From NCBI GenBank assembly GCA_937995875.1, contig CALKIW010000120.1, forward strand, positions 9,164 to 73,163: a DNA stretch of 64,000 nucleotides, given 5' to 3'. The stretch is from an uncultured Bacteroidales bacterium. GTDB lineage: Bacteria > Bacteroidota > Bacteroidia > Bacteroidales > Bacteroidaceae. Made by a program: the position numbers and the translations under genes. Of this stretch, positions 57,428 through 64,000 are shown in pieces (position 1 is the stretch's first letter; each line of letters begins with the position of its first letter). Under the pieces are notes generated by a model. That model was not told where the DNA came from, did not search any database, and worked only from the letters and a program-made list of their open reading frames with translations.

Positions 57428-58021
57428 TTATTCCATTTCAAGAAAATTAGCTAATATTCGCTCACCCACATCTCCGCTTTTCTCCGGGTGGAATTGTGTG
57501 GCCCAGAAATTGTCTTTGTGCAGGGCAGCTGAGTAGGGCAGTATGTAATTTGCCTCGGCGATTGTGAAATCACATGTCGGTACATAGAAACTATGCACAA
57601 AATACACGTAGCTTTCCTTCCCAATGCCATCAAACAAGGTGGTTTCTGCGCTACGCAGAACATTCCACCCCATTGCCGGCACTTTTTCTTCATGACTTTT
57701 CGGCCGAAACTGCTTCACGTCTACGGGAAATATCCCGATGCAATCCACATCACCTTCTTCAGAGTGCCGGCACAGGAGCTGCTGTCCAACGCAAATGCCT
57801 AATACTGGTTGTCGCAGGTCACGAATCAGTTTGTCAAGATGGCGTTCATGGAGATATGCCATTGTAGTTTTGGCATTTCCCTGTCCGGGAAACAATACAT
57901 GATCGGCTTTTTGCAGCTTTTCGGCATCGTCGGTCACCTCCGGCACCACCCCCAACCGTCTTAAGGCGTTGATCACTGAGAATATGTTGCCGGCATTGTA
58001 TTTGACGATTGCTACATCCAT
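57428..58021 (-). CDS. hisH: Imidazole glycerol phosphate synthase, glutaminase subunit
   Basis: The protein has 197 residues, a class I glutamine amidotransferase: the nucleophile Cys in LGICVGQQLLCRHSEEG, and the His-Glu dyad in TQFHPEKSGDVG. HisF, encoded two genes downstream, is its partner. It starts 5 bases after the purU stop. The his genes here are H, A, F and IE; hisG, D, C and B are not in the window. Confidence 0.96.
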   Translation of the reverse strand: MDVAIVKYNAGNIFSVINALRRLGVVPEVTDDAEKLQKADHVLFPGQGNAKTTMAYLHERHLDKLIRDLRQPVLGICVGQQLLCRHSEEGDVDCIGIFPVDVKQFRPKSHEEKVPAMGWNVLRSAETTLFDGIGKESYVYFVHSFYVPTCDFTIAEANYILPYSAALHKDNFWATQFHPEKSGDVGERILANFLEME

Positions 58022-58026
58022 ATTTT

Positions 58027-58890
58027 CTAACTAAAGATGATGGTCTTGTTGTTGTATGTCAGAATCTTGCGCTGAATGTGCTTTGTGACAGCACGCGACA
58101 GGACGATCTTTTCCAGGTCTTTTCCCTTGAGCATCAAAGATTCCGGAGTGTCTTTGTGCGACACCCGCATCACATCTTGTTCTATGATGGGGCCGGCATC
58201 AAGTTCCGCCGTCACGTAATGACTGGTTGCCCCTATAATCTTTACACCCCGCTCCCACGCCTGATGATAGGGTCTGGCCCCCACGAAAGCGGGTAGGAAT
58301 GAGTGGTGTATGTTGATGATGTGGTGCGGATACTTTTCAATCATGTCGTCGCTGATAATTTGCATATACCGCGCCAGCACGATGAAAGTCACTTTTTCCT
58401 TTTCCAGCAATTCCATTTCAGCAGCTTCTACTTCCGCTTTGTTGCTGTGATCTTTCTTTATGGACCATACATAATAAGGTATGTCAAATTGATCGGCAAC
58501 GTATCTGAGGTTTTCATGATTGCTAATGATACATGGTATTTCCACGTCCCACTCTCCTGCTTTGTAACGGGCCAGTAAGTCGTAGAGACAATGGCTCATC
58601 TTGCTCACGAAGATGGCCATGCGTGGCTTCTCCTCATTGAAATAGAGACTGAACGTCATTTTGTAACGTTGCGAGTATAGGGTCTTGATATAATCTTCTA
58701 TCTTGTCTTTGGGAATCATGAATTTTTCGAATTCCCATTCCAATCTCATAAAGAACATACCATCTTCCCGATCAACATATTGATCGAGATATACGATATT
58801 ACCCTTGTTGTCGGTAATGAATTTGGTGATTTCGGAAATAATTCCCGGCTTATCTTGACAGTGTAAAAGCAATACAGCTGTTGGCTTCAT
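58027..58890 (-). CDS. purU: Formyltetrahydrofolate deformylase
   Basis: The protein has 287 residues. The N-terminal ACT domain (about 1-85; LLLHCQDKPGIISEITKFIT) fits the glycine/methionine-sensing part known in E. coli PurU. The C-terminal formyl hydrolase/transferase domain (about 90-287) has the catalytic Asn and His in INIHHSFLPAFVGARPYHQA, the Asp in TAELDAGPIIEQD, and the PurU-specific RMAIFVSKMSHCLYDLL. It hydrolyses 10-formyl-THF to formate and THF, balancing one-carbon units. It is first in the purU-his-ftsE-lys run, from the promoter at 58914-58942. Confidence 0.95.
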   Translation of the reverse strand: MKPTAVLLLHCQDKPGIISEITKFITDNKGNIVYLDQYVDREDGMFFMRLEWEFEKFMIPKDKIEDYIKTLYSQRYKMTFSLYFNEEKPRMAIFVSKMSHCLYDLLARYKAGEWDVEIPCIISNHENLRYVADQFDIPYYVWSIKKDHSNKAEVEAAEMELLEKEKVTFIVLARYMQIISDDMIEKYPHHIINIHHSFLPAFVGARPYHQAWERGVKIIGATSHYVTAELDAGPIIEQDVMRVSHKDTPESLMLKGKDLEKIVLSRAVTKHIQRKILTYNNKTIIFS

Positions 58891-58913
58891 TTGAAAACAT
58901 TTTATTAATAGTG

Positions 58914-58942
58914 CAAATTTACATAATTTCTTTTAGAATCAA
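58914..58942 (-). promoter_or_regulatory. Promoter of the purU-his-ftsE-lys run
   Basis: On the minus strand TTG (58940-58942), an 18-nt spacer and TAAATTTG (58914-58921), 24 bases before the purU ATG. No further clear promoter is seen before the later genes of the run. Confidence 0.7.
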
Positions 58943-59098
58943 TAGATAATGAAAGAAAAATGCACTATTTTTCTCCAATTTGTAAAGGAAGGCGGCTCTT
59001 TACTGTGACAAAGTGTATGATTTAGTGAGGAATTAAGTTTCTTGTCTGCCCATTGCGATGCGCGGTGCCTCTGTAAACAAAGGCGCGGTTAAGTATAT

Positions 59099-59620
59099 TT
59101 ACTCCTCTTTCTGGATATTGAAAATAATGGAAGTAGCACCAATGGTAAACAGTGTTCCGTCGTAGATAACCCTTCGTTCACGGTCTTCGAGAATTTCAGT
59201 GTTTACGAATGTTCCGGTATTGCTCGGTCCGTCTCGCAGAATGTATTTGGTATTCCCTTTTTTATCCCGGCTGGCATTGATGACACAGTGTGTGGGGTCG
59301 ATGCTTGGGTCATCGGTCATGATGGGGCAGTCGATGTTCGAGCCATTCATAAACCTGCCTATCACATTGTCGCCCATGAAGATGGGGATAACCTGTTTGT
59401 AATGAAATACATTCTCTATAACATGAAGATAGCCACATATTTCCCGTTCCGGTTCCTCGTTTTCCTGCTCAGGCTGCTTATTTTTTGAGTTTCCTGCCAG
59501 CCGTATCGAAAATTTCTTGTTACAGTTCGGACATGTGAAAGCCAGAATCTGACCCGGCGAATAACTCGTTTCGTCAAATGTAATATAATTGCTGCATTTG
59601 GGACAACGTAGTCTTTTCAT
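59099..59620 (-). CDS. FHA-domain protein with N-terminal zinc ribbon
   Basis: The protein has 173 residues. Residues 1-40 form a two-CxxC zinc ribbon of MJ0042 type (MKRLRCPKCSNYITFDE, then TCPNCNKKFSI). Residues about 75-165 form an FHA domain: NVIGRFMNGSNIDCPIMTDD (the GR of strand 3), SIDPTHCVINA (S-x-x-H), and GPSNTGTFVNTEILEDR (the N-x-G-x-x-V-N loop). FHA domains bind phosphothreonine peptides. It is probably cytosolic. It begins 8 bases after the HU/SPOR gene on the same strand, so the two are likely co-expressed. Confidence 0.85.
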   Translation of the reverse strand: MKRLRCPKCSNYITFDETSYSPGQILAFTCPNCNKKFSIRLAGNSKNKQPEQENEEPEREICGYLHVIENVFHYKQVIPIFMGDNVIGRFMNGSNIDCPIMTDDPSIDPTHCVINASRDKKGNTKYILRDGPSNTGTFVNTEILEDRERRVIYDGTLFTIGATSIIFNIQKEE

Positions 59621-59628
59621 TTATATCA

Positions 59629-60651
59629 TTAGTATTTCATTACCCATGCATCTTCAAACTCCCGATGTTTCCTGAGTTTGTTGAGGCTGTTATAGGCTTC
59701 TTCCTGTGTGGCATACATTCCGTATACCACCCTGGTGTTTGTTTTTGTTGTATATACCTCTGCGTCGTTCAAGCTGGCTTTGTGAAGCTTATCGACGTAT
59801 GCACTTGCATTTTTCTTGGTCACCTTGCTTGCCAATACAATAGTGAAGCCACTTTTTCCTTCTGCCTTGCCAACGGCATTTTGTTCTTTCAACCCAGCTG
59901 GGCGGATATTCTTTTGGCTTGCCTTGACAGCCGCTTCCGTTTGCTTTTCTCCCATAGTTATATCCTTGGGCATAACGTAATCCAACAGCCCCGTGTTCAC
60001 TTTGCTTTGTATAAGTTGGGCGTTGTTGTTGGCCAAGGGAGCAGGAATCAATAGGAATATGATAAACGCAACGCAGGCCACAGCGATATTGCGCCATAGG
60101 GTAGTGAAGGCACTGTTTGTTTCCTCCTGCACCTCCTCCGCTGGCATACTGACCACAGTGTCAAGTTTGGCAACCTGTGCTTCTATGGGGTGTAGCTGCA
60201 CAATCTTTGCCGTCTCACTGGCCTCTATTTGCGTCAAAGTTTTGAACTCATAATAGCTGAGACCATAGAGCGATGGCGTGAGTATACCTGCACTGCATGG
60301 CTCAAACTCATAGTCTCCGTTCTTGTTGAGCCTTAGGGTCCCGATACTGTTCATCTCATATTGCTCGTCGTGGGCAAGATGTTGTTTCAGTTCACGCACC
60401 TCGTCTTCGATGCGTGCAATGGCATCCGGATAACTGATGTCATACACTTCGACATACGATTGGGCCAGAAGCGAATCGTTCAACGTGAGTTTGGGGTTGA
60501 ATCCGACAGTACGCATAGGCGGGAGAAACGCGCAGTCTCTCTCGTCTTTTCTTGCTTCAACATAATGTGCCATGAATCCTCCAAAATGGGGAATGATGAC
60601 GCAGTCGTTGTCAAGCAGCAGTAGCTCTATGTGTCTGTCAAGTTCCATCAT
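59629..60651 (-). CDS. HU-CCDC81 and SPOR domain membrane protein
   Basis: The protein has about 340 residues; the start is the ATG at 60651 or the next codon at 60648 (MELDRHIELLLLDNDCVIIP). Residues about 1-145 match the two bacterial HU-CCDC81 domains known from Bacteroidota (HIELLLLDNDCVIIPHFGGF, then GFNPKLTLNDSLLAQSYVEV and INSIGTLRLNKNGDYEFEP-type). A single transmembrane helix lies at about 187-206. A C-terminal SPOR domain (about 265-340) has the shape GFTIVLASKVTKKNASAYVDKL and MYATQEEAYNSLNKLRKH. SPOR domains bind peptidoglycan stripped of stem peptides at the septum. The layout is DNA/protein-binding-like inside and peptidoglycan-binding outside. It is followed by the FHA gene. 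Confidence 0.85.
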   Translation of the reverse strand: MMELDRHIELLLLDNDCVIIPHFGGFMAHYVEARKDERDCAFLPPMRTVGFNPKLTLNDSLLAQSYVEVYDISYPDAIARIEDEVRELKQHLAHDEQYEMNSIGTLRLNKNGDYEFEPCSAGILTPSLYGLSYYEFKTLTQIEASETAKIVQLHPIEAQVAKLDTVVSMPAEEVQEETNSAFTTLWRNIAVACVAFIIFLLIPAPLANNNAQLIQSKVNTGLLDYVMPKDITMGEKQTEAAVKASQKNIRPAGLKEQNAVGKAEGKSGFTIVLASKVTKKNASAYVDKLHKASLNDAEVYTTKTNTRVVYGMYATQEEAYNSLNKLRKHREFEDAWVMKY

Positions 60652-60657
60652 TGATTG

Positions 60658-60665
60658 CAAAGATA
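60658..60665 (-). promoter_or_regulatory. Proximal TAnnTTTG box at the start codon of the HU/SPOR gene
   Basis: TATCTTTG ends 6 bases before the ATG at 60651, so a transcript from it would be leaderless. A better spaced promoter lies at 60725-60755. The proximal box may be a chance match. Confidence 0.4.
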
Positions 60666-60724
60666 ATGCAAACGAGTGCAATGAAAGTTACTTTCAAATT
60701 GCCGAGTGCATTGTTTATCTTGTG

Positions 60725-60755
60725 CAAAGATAGTAAATTAATATTAATTGAACAA
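60725..60755 (-). promoter_or_regulatory. Promoter of the HU/SPOR-FHA unit
   Basis: On the minus strand TTG (60753-60755), exactly 20 nt, TATCTTTG (60725-60732). Confidence 0.75.
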
Positions 60756-60759
60756 GGCT

Positions 60760-61060
60760 TGGTAACGAAAAAAATAAAAAAGAAAAATAAATATTTCCGG
60801 TTGTTTGTTTCCTGAAAATATGATGTATATTCAGCCCTTGATATTATAAAAGATGTGTGGCTCTTGCATTAGGATTGATGCGGCTGGGAGGAAGGTATTC
60901 GATTAGTTTTGTCATGATAGAAAGGTGTGGTATGATGTTCTTTTTTTCTGCTGTGCGTATCATGCTGACAGACAGATTATATGGGATGTTTACTGAATGG
61001 CGCGTTTTCAAAAAAATCCCCGAATATTTCAGATTAAACGGGCAAATTCCTTTTTATCTC
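60760..61060. other. Gene-free stretch between divergent units
   Basis: AT-rich sequence with small ORFs, one of 78 codons at 60857-61093 and one of 17 codons near 60852, neither with family features. No repeats or hairpins of note. Confidence 0.5.
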
Positions 61061-61071
61061 ATAAAATATCG

Positions 61072-61079
61072 TATCTTTG
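61072..61079 (+). promoter_or_regulatory. Promoter -7 box of the DUF4738-like lipoprotein gene
   Basis: TATCTTTG lies 28 bases before the ATG at 61107. Confidence 0.6.
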
Positions 61080-61106
61080 CATGGTCATTTTGACAAGAAT
61101 ATAACA

Positions 61107-61898
61107 ATGAATTATAAGATTTTTTTGTCGTTGATATGCGGACTGTTACTGTCCTCGTGTAAGGACAGCCGCCCCAAGCCATTTGTTTCGCAGGAAGACG
61201 TCAAAGCTAAGAAGATGTTGCAGGGAATATGGATTAATGAGGAAAACCAGAGTGTGGCTTTCCGTGTGGAGGGTGACTCCATTTTCTATCCCGACAGCAC
61301 TATCCAACCGGTTTCTTTTCGGATGATCGAAGACACGTTTGTGTTGCATGGCGCCGGCGACGTCAAATATCCTATATTGAAGCAGAGCCCCCATTTGTTC
61401 GTTTTCCGCAACCAGAATGGTGATGAGGTAAAATTAACGTTGAGCAACGACGTTGAAGATGAGGCACTTTTTTCAAACAAACACCCTAAACCGCTTAACC
61501 AAAACCGGGTGATTAAGCGCGACACCATAGTTTCGTACGGAGATGCACGCTATCATTGTTATGTGCAGGTGAATCCAACGACCTACAAGGTTGCTAAGAG
61601 CACCTATAATGACGAGGGAGTGGAGGTTTATAATATTTATTACGACAACATTGTAAACCTACATATTTTCAACGGCAGCCGGAAGCTGTTCTCAAGCGAT
61701 TTTCATAAGAGTGATTTCGAGTCAATAGTTCCTCCGAAATTCTTGGAGCAGGCCGTTTTCAGTGATTTGATATTTAGAGCTATAGATGCTCAAGGCGTGC
61801 ATTATGTGGCTTCGCTTGTCATTCCTGATTCTATGAGCAGTTTCGAAGTAAGAGTCACCGTGTCTTTCGATGGAAAACGGCATATCGCTGTGCTTTAA
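61107..61898 (+). CDS. DUF4738-like lipoprotein
   Basis: The protein has 263 residues from the ATG at 61107, which gives a proper lipoprotein signal (MNYKIFLSLICGLLLSSCKD, lipobox LSSC, Cys 18). The mature part has a first beta-rich domain (about 35-120: MLQGIWINEENQSVAFRVEG, FYPDSTIQPVSFRMIED, LKQSPHLFVFRNQNGDEVKL) that recalls small lipocalin-like or DUF4738 proteins of Bacteroidota, and a second beta-rich half. No catalytic motif was seen. It is predicted to sit in the cell envelope. It is monocistronic and convergent with the zinc-ribbon gene. Confidence 0.6.
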   Translation: MNYKIFLSLICGLLLSSCKDSRPKPFVSQEDVKAKKMLQGIWINEENQSVAFRVEGDSIFYPDSTIQPVSFRMIEDTFVLHGAGDVKYPILKQSPHLFVFRNQNGDEVKLTLSNDVEDEALFSNKHPKPLNQNRVIKRDTIVSYGDARYHCYVQVNPTTYKVAKSTYNDEGVEVYNIYYDNIVNLHIFNGSRKLFSSDFHKSDFESIVPPKFLEQAVFSDLIFRAIDAQGVHYVASLVIPDSMSSFEVRVTVSFDGKRHIAVL

Positions 61899-61904
61899 AA
61901 GAAA

Positions 61905-61950
61905 ATAGCTTATGAGAATCTCCTGTTGTGTGGAAGGTCTCATAAGCTAT
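61905..61950. terminator. Bidirectional terminator between the lipoprotein and zinc-ribbon genes
   Basis: ATAGCTTATGAGA (61905-61917) pairs perfectly with TCTCATAAGCTAT (61938-61950), a 13-bp stem. On the minus strand it is followed by TTTTCTTTTAAAG. Confidence 0.85.
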
Positions 61951-61975
61951 AGAGTCCGCTTAATATTCCGACTGT

Positions 61976-63169
61976 TTACTCCAATATCTTGGTCATGGTC
62001 ATGGCCGAAATCAATCCGTCCGGATTGATGGTTGCCTTGATACGGTAGCGAGCCTCCGTTTCCTTGCTCACATCCGTGCGTTCAATCTTTTGGATGGCGG
62101 CGACATCAACGGTATATTCGTATTGTTCATCGCCAATTTCTTTTTTGCTTATTTGGTAGTCGTTGTCGAGATGCCAGTTCATGTTAGTAATATCTTCCTT
62201 ATATATCTTGTTCATGAACGTCACCACGTCGGCCCTGCTTGCGTCCCTCTTGCCAAGAAAATTAGCCATAATAGGGGTTACCGATGATTCCAGCTTCTCT
62301 TCGTCCCGGACATTCACGCTTAGGAAAAAGCGACGCATCGATGCCGTCACCAATTCCTTGTCTTCTCTTTGCACCGTTTTGGCTTTGATTTCCTTCAGTG
62401 CTGCGTTGGCCTCGTCTACGTGCTCGCCGTTGGCGTGACGTGCGAGGTACAGCTGCATGGCTTCTATCGAATTTTCGTTGGATGCTTCGGCCCAATCAAT
62501 GGAGTCAATCTTGTGTCTGGCCTCAACAGCGTGCTCCGAGTCGGGGTTTTTGACCAGATAATATTCCAGTGCGGTCCTGGAATCGCTCATAAGGGCGTTG
62601 ATCCAATCGGCGTCCTGTTTTTTTAGGTCGTTGAGTTGTGCCATGATGGAGGCACGATGATCCTCAGGTGCGTCCAAGTTATTGTTGAGATAGGTCTGCA
62701 ACACTTGCACGTCATCACTCTTCAAGGCGAACGCATAGGCCTCATTCTCTTTCTTTATTTTGGCACTGTTAGAACAGTAAAAAACGATACCGCTTATCAG
62801 CAAGGCGATGCAAAGAGCTACGATATAAATAATCGTTTTTCTCTTTTTAGGCTTTAGATCCTTTTGGCGGTCGTTTGTTTCAGTCGGTTTGGAGATCGGA
62901 GGAATGGGGGGTATGGTTGTTGTCGAAGTCGTTTGTTGCGAGGTCGGGTGGTGTTCCTGTTTTTGTTTGGTTTCATCCGGTGCTTCGACTTGCTTCGAAA
63001 CATACGTAGCATGATGACATTTGGGGCAGTAGTCCAGATTGCTGAAATATACTTCACCGCATTGTGTGCATCGTGTAATCTTCCCCGTGATTTCCACTCC
63101 GCAGTGAGGGCATACGGGAGCCTTGTCGCTGATTTGCTGTCCACATTCGGGACATTTGATGATAGCCAT
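61976..63169 (-). CDS. Zinc-ribbon single-pass membrane protein
   Basis: The protein has 397 residues. Residues 1-52 form two zinc ribbons with four CxxC pairs (CPECGQ, CPHCGV, CTQCGE, CPKCHH). A Gln/Thr/Pro-rich linker runs to about 105, a basic patch KPKKRK follows, and one transmembrane helix lies at 112-132. The outer part has helical repeats (about 140-275; ADWINALMSDSRTALEYYL, then NPDSEHAVEARHKIDSIDWA) and a C-terminal domain of about 110 residues resembling NTF2-like or lipoprotein beta folds (YEYTVDVAAIQKIERTD). The topology would put the ribbons in the cytosol. It is the second gene of the muramidase unit (38 bases apart). The function is unknown. Confidence 0.75.
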   Translation of the reverse strand: MAIIKCPECGQQISDKAPVCPHCGVEITGKITRCTQCGEVYFSNLDYCPKCHHATYVSKQVEAPDETKQKQEHHPTSQQTTSTTTIPPIPPISKPTETNDRQKDLKPKKRKTIIYIVALCIALLISGIVFYCSNSAKIKKENEAYAFALKSDDVQVLQTYLNNNLDAPEDHRASIMAQLNDLKKQDADWINALMSDSRTALEYYLVKNPDSEHAVEARHKIDSIDWAEASNENSIEAMQLYLARHANGEHVDEANAALKEIKAKTVQREDKELVTASMRRFFLSVNVRDEEKLESSVTPIMANFLGKRDASRADVVTFMNKIYKEDITNMNWHLDNDYQISKKEIGDEQYEYTVDVAAIQKIERTDVSKETEARYRIKATINPDGLISAMTMTKILE

Positions 63170-63207
63170 AACGTCTTGATTCTGTGTATAGTTGTTGCTC
63201 TATAAAT

Positions 63208-63900
63208 CTATTTGTGTCGGAACCTTATTTCGCGTAGCTTGTGGTCTCCCATGAATCGGCTCTTATCCACGTAGCCGTTAATTCCGTTGAGATGCCCCTT
63301 GCCGGTGTATTGCCAGAGAATGAAGTCGAGGTCGTCTTTCAGAACGGGAACGCGTTCTGTGTATTGCGCAATCATCACTTTGTAACTGCCGAGCGACCCC
63401 AGTAGATACCTGTCGTAGAAGTTGGCTCCCGTGTATATGAGGGGTTTTTGCTTGTAGGCTTTGTCCACAAGGTCCAGGAACTTAAAGAGAGAGTCGCGGA
63501 ACGCGTCTATCGACAGTCCGTTGGTTGTCTCTACGTCTATCATGGGCAGGAGATCCTGATCTTCGGGTCTGCATTGTGCCATAAAGTTTTCCAACTGAGT
63601 TTGTTGGGGCGTCTTGGGTCTGTAGAAATGATATGACCCTACTTTCAGCCCATACTGATGGGCCAAATCTATGTTTTGTTTATATCTGGCATCTATATGG
63701 TCTCCTCCTTCGGTCGCTTTCAGGTAAACGTAGGCCATTTTGCTCTTGCCTACGGTTTCCCAGAACACCGTGCCTTGATAATGACTCAGGTCTATACCGT
63801 GAATATGGCTGCAAGTGTCCTCACATTCCACGTATGGGCGCTGTGCTAAAGCATTGGTAAACAGGAGTGTGCCAATAATGAGTGTGAAAATGCGCTTCAT
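63208..63900 (-). CDS. GH25 muramidase (lysozyme-like), secreted
   Basis: The protein has 230 residues with a signal peptide (MKRIFTLIIGTLLFTNALAQ). The GH25 catalytic barrel follows: HIHGIDLSHYQGTVFW (first Asp), MAYVYLKATEGGDHID (Glu), GLKVGSYHFYRPKTP, LLPMIDVETTNG (the central Asp-Glu pair), PLIYTGANFYDRYLLG, and DLDFILWQYTGKGHL near the end. It cleaves the MurNAc-GlcNAc bond of peptidoglycan in the periplasm or outside. There is no binding domain, so it is the small Bacteroidota type. It is first of a two-gene unit with the zinc-ribbon membrane protein. Confidence 0.93.
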   Translation of the reverse strand: MKRIFTLIIGTLLFTNALAQRPYVECEDTCSHIHGIDLSHYQGTVFWETVGKSKMAYVYLKATEGGDHIDARYKQNIDLAHQYGLKVGSYHFYRPKTPQQTQLENFMAQCRPEDQDLLPMIDVETTNGLSIDAFRDSLFKFLDLVDKAYKQKPLIYTGANFYDRYLLGSLGSYKVMIAQYTERVPVLKDDLDFILWQYTGKGHLNGINGYVDKSRFMGDHKLREIRFRHK

Positions 63901-63904
63901 ATTG

Positions 63905-63933
63905 CAAAGTTAAGGAAAAGAATCAAGAAACAA
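63905..63933 (-). promoter_or_regulatory. Promoter of the GH25 unit, predicted leaderless
   Basis: On the minus strand TTG (63931-63933), an 18-nt spacer and TAACTTTG (63905-63912). Only four bases separate the box from the ATG at 63900, so transcription should start at or within a base or two of the start codon. Confidence 0.7.
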
Positions 63934-64000
63934 GCAACGACAATCGAAGTTTTAAATTTATTTCAAGGATTATTGTTAGCGGCAGCGGTGTAATGACATG

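Noticed and set aside
60857..61093. 78-codon plus-strand ORF
   Set aside because: It overlaps the promoter of the next gene, has no signal or family motif, and starts without a promoter.

Overview
The window looks like chromosomal DNA of a member of the Bacteroidales, most likely Prevotellaceae. The evidence is a short primary sigma factor without region 1.1, promoters of the Bacteroidota type (TTG or TTTG, 18-20 nt, TAnnTTTG) in front of most transcription units, few Shine-Dalgarno sequences, small lipoproteins, an HU-CCDC81/SPOR protein, a two-domain FprA with rubredoxin, and a K+-dependent membrane pyrophosphatase. There is no phage, plasmid, CRISPR array, rRNA or tRNA that I can see. Most genes are core metabolism.

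Layout. 1-6 kb: end of a glycosidase-like gene, a short HPPK-like gene, rpiB and tkt, a relic of an arabinofuranosidase gene, and rpoD. 6-8 kb: ptb-buk (butyryl-phosphate route). 8.3-15.3 kb: a co-directional run with a P-loop/CYTH protein, two tandem deoxynucleoside kinases, a membrane pseudokinase, a DUF3943-type outer-membrane protein and a lipoprotein gene broken by one in-frame stop. 16-20.3 kb: doxX-like, gnd, zwf, pgl (oxidative pentose phosphate branch, complementing tkt/rpiB). 20.6-22.7 kb: rubredoxin facing an FMN reductase/flavodiiron operon (O2 defence). 22.8-25.4 kb: a HAD-GNAT fusion and eno. 25.6-27.6 kb: Y-family polymerase plus YolD-like partner. 28-31 kb: ispE-Nudix and dnaB. 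31.2-37.7 kb: leuA-leuC-leuD-(citramalate synthase-like)-leuB behind a leader peptide/attenuator. 38.5-43.8 kb: a tiny lipoprotein, mtaB, a glycosyltransferase, hppA. 43.9-49.2 kb: metF-metH-SpoU methyltransferase. 49.5-58.9 kb: a ten-gene leftward run purU-hisH-hisA-hisF-hisIE-ftsE-lysC-lysA-GT2-GT. 59-63.9 kb: FHA and HU/SPOR proteins, a DUF4738-like lipoprotein, a zinc-ribbon membrane protein and a GH25 muramidase.

Two findings stand out. First, four long gene-free gaps (about 4.2, 15.5, 27.7 and 38.0 kb) each hold a diverged copy of one 380-bp element. Its parts keep the same order: a conserved AT-rich left end, a central array of 22-24-nt imperfect palindromes, and a right end with paired CGCGAA/TTCGCG arms. 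One copy is inverted, and three lie between convergent genes. I do not recognise this family. Second, upstream of leuA there is a 28-codon leader peptide gene with 5 Ile, 3 Leu and 3 Val codons, a strong intrinsic terminator, and a segment near the end of the leader gene that can pair with the terminator's 5' arm. This is a textbook attenuator layout, and it fits an operon that could make both leucine and isoleucine precursors.

All functional calls come from reading the sequence and from knowledge of the families; no database search was run. Start codons were chosen from domain starts, overlaps and promoter positions, because ribosome binding sites are mostly not informative here.
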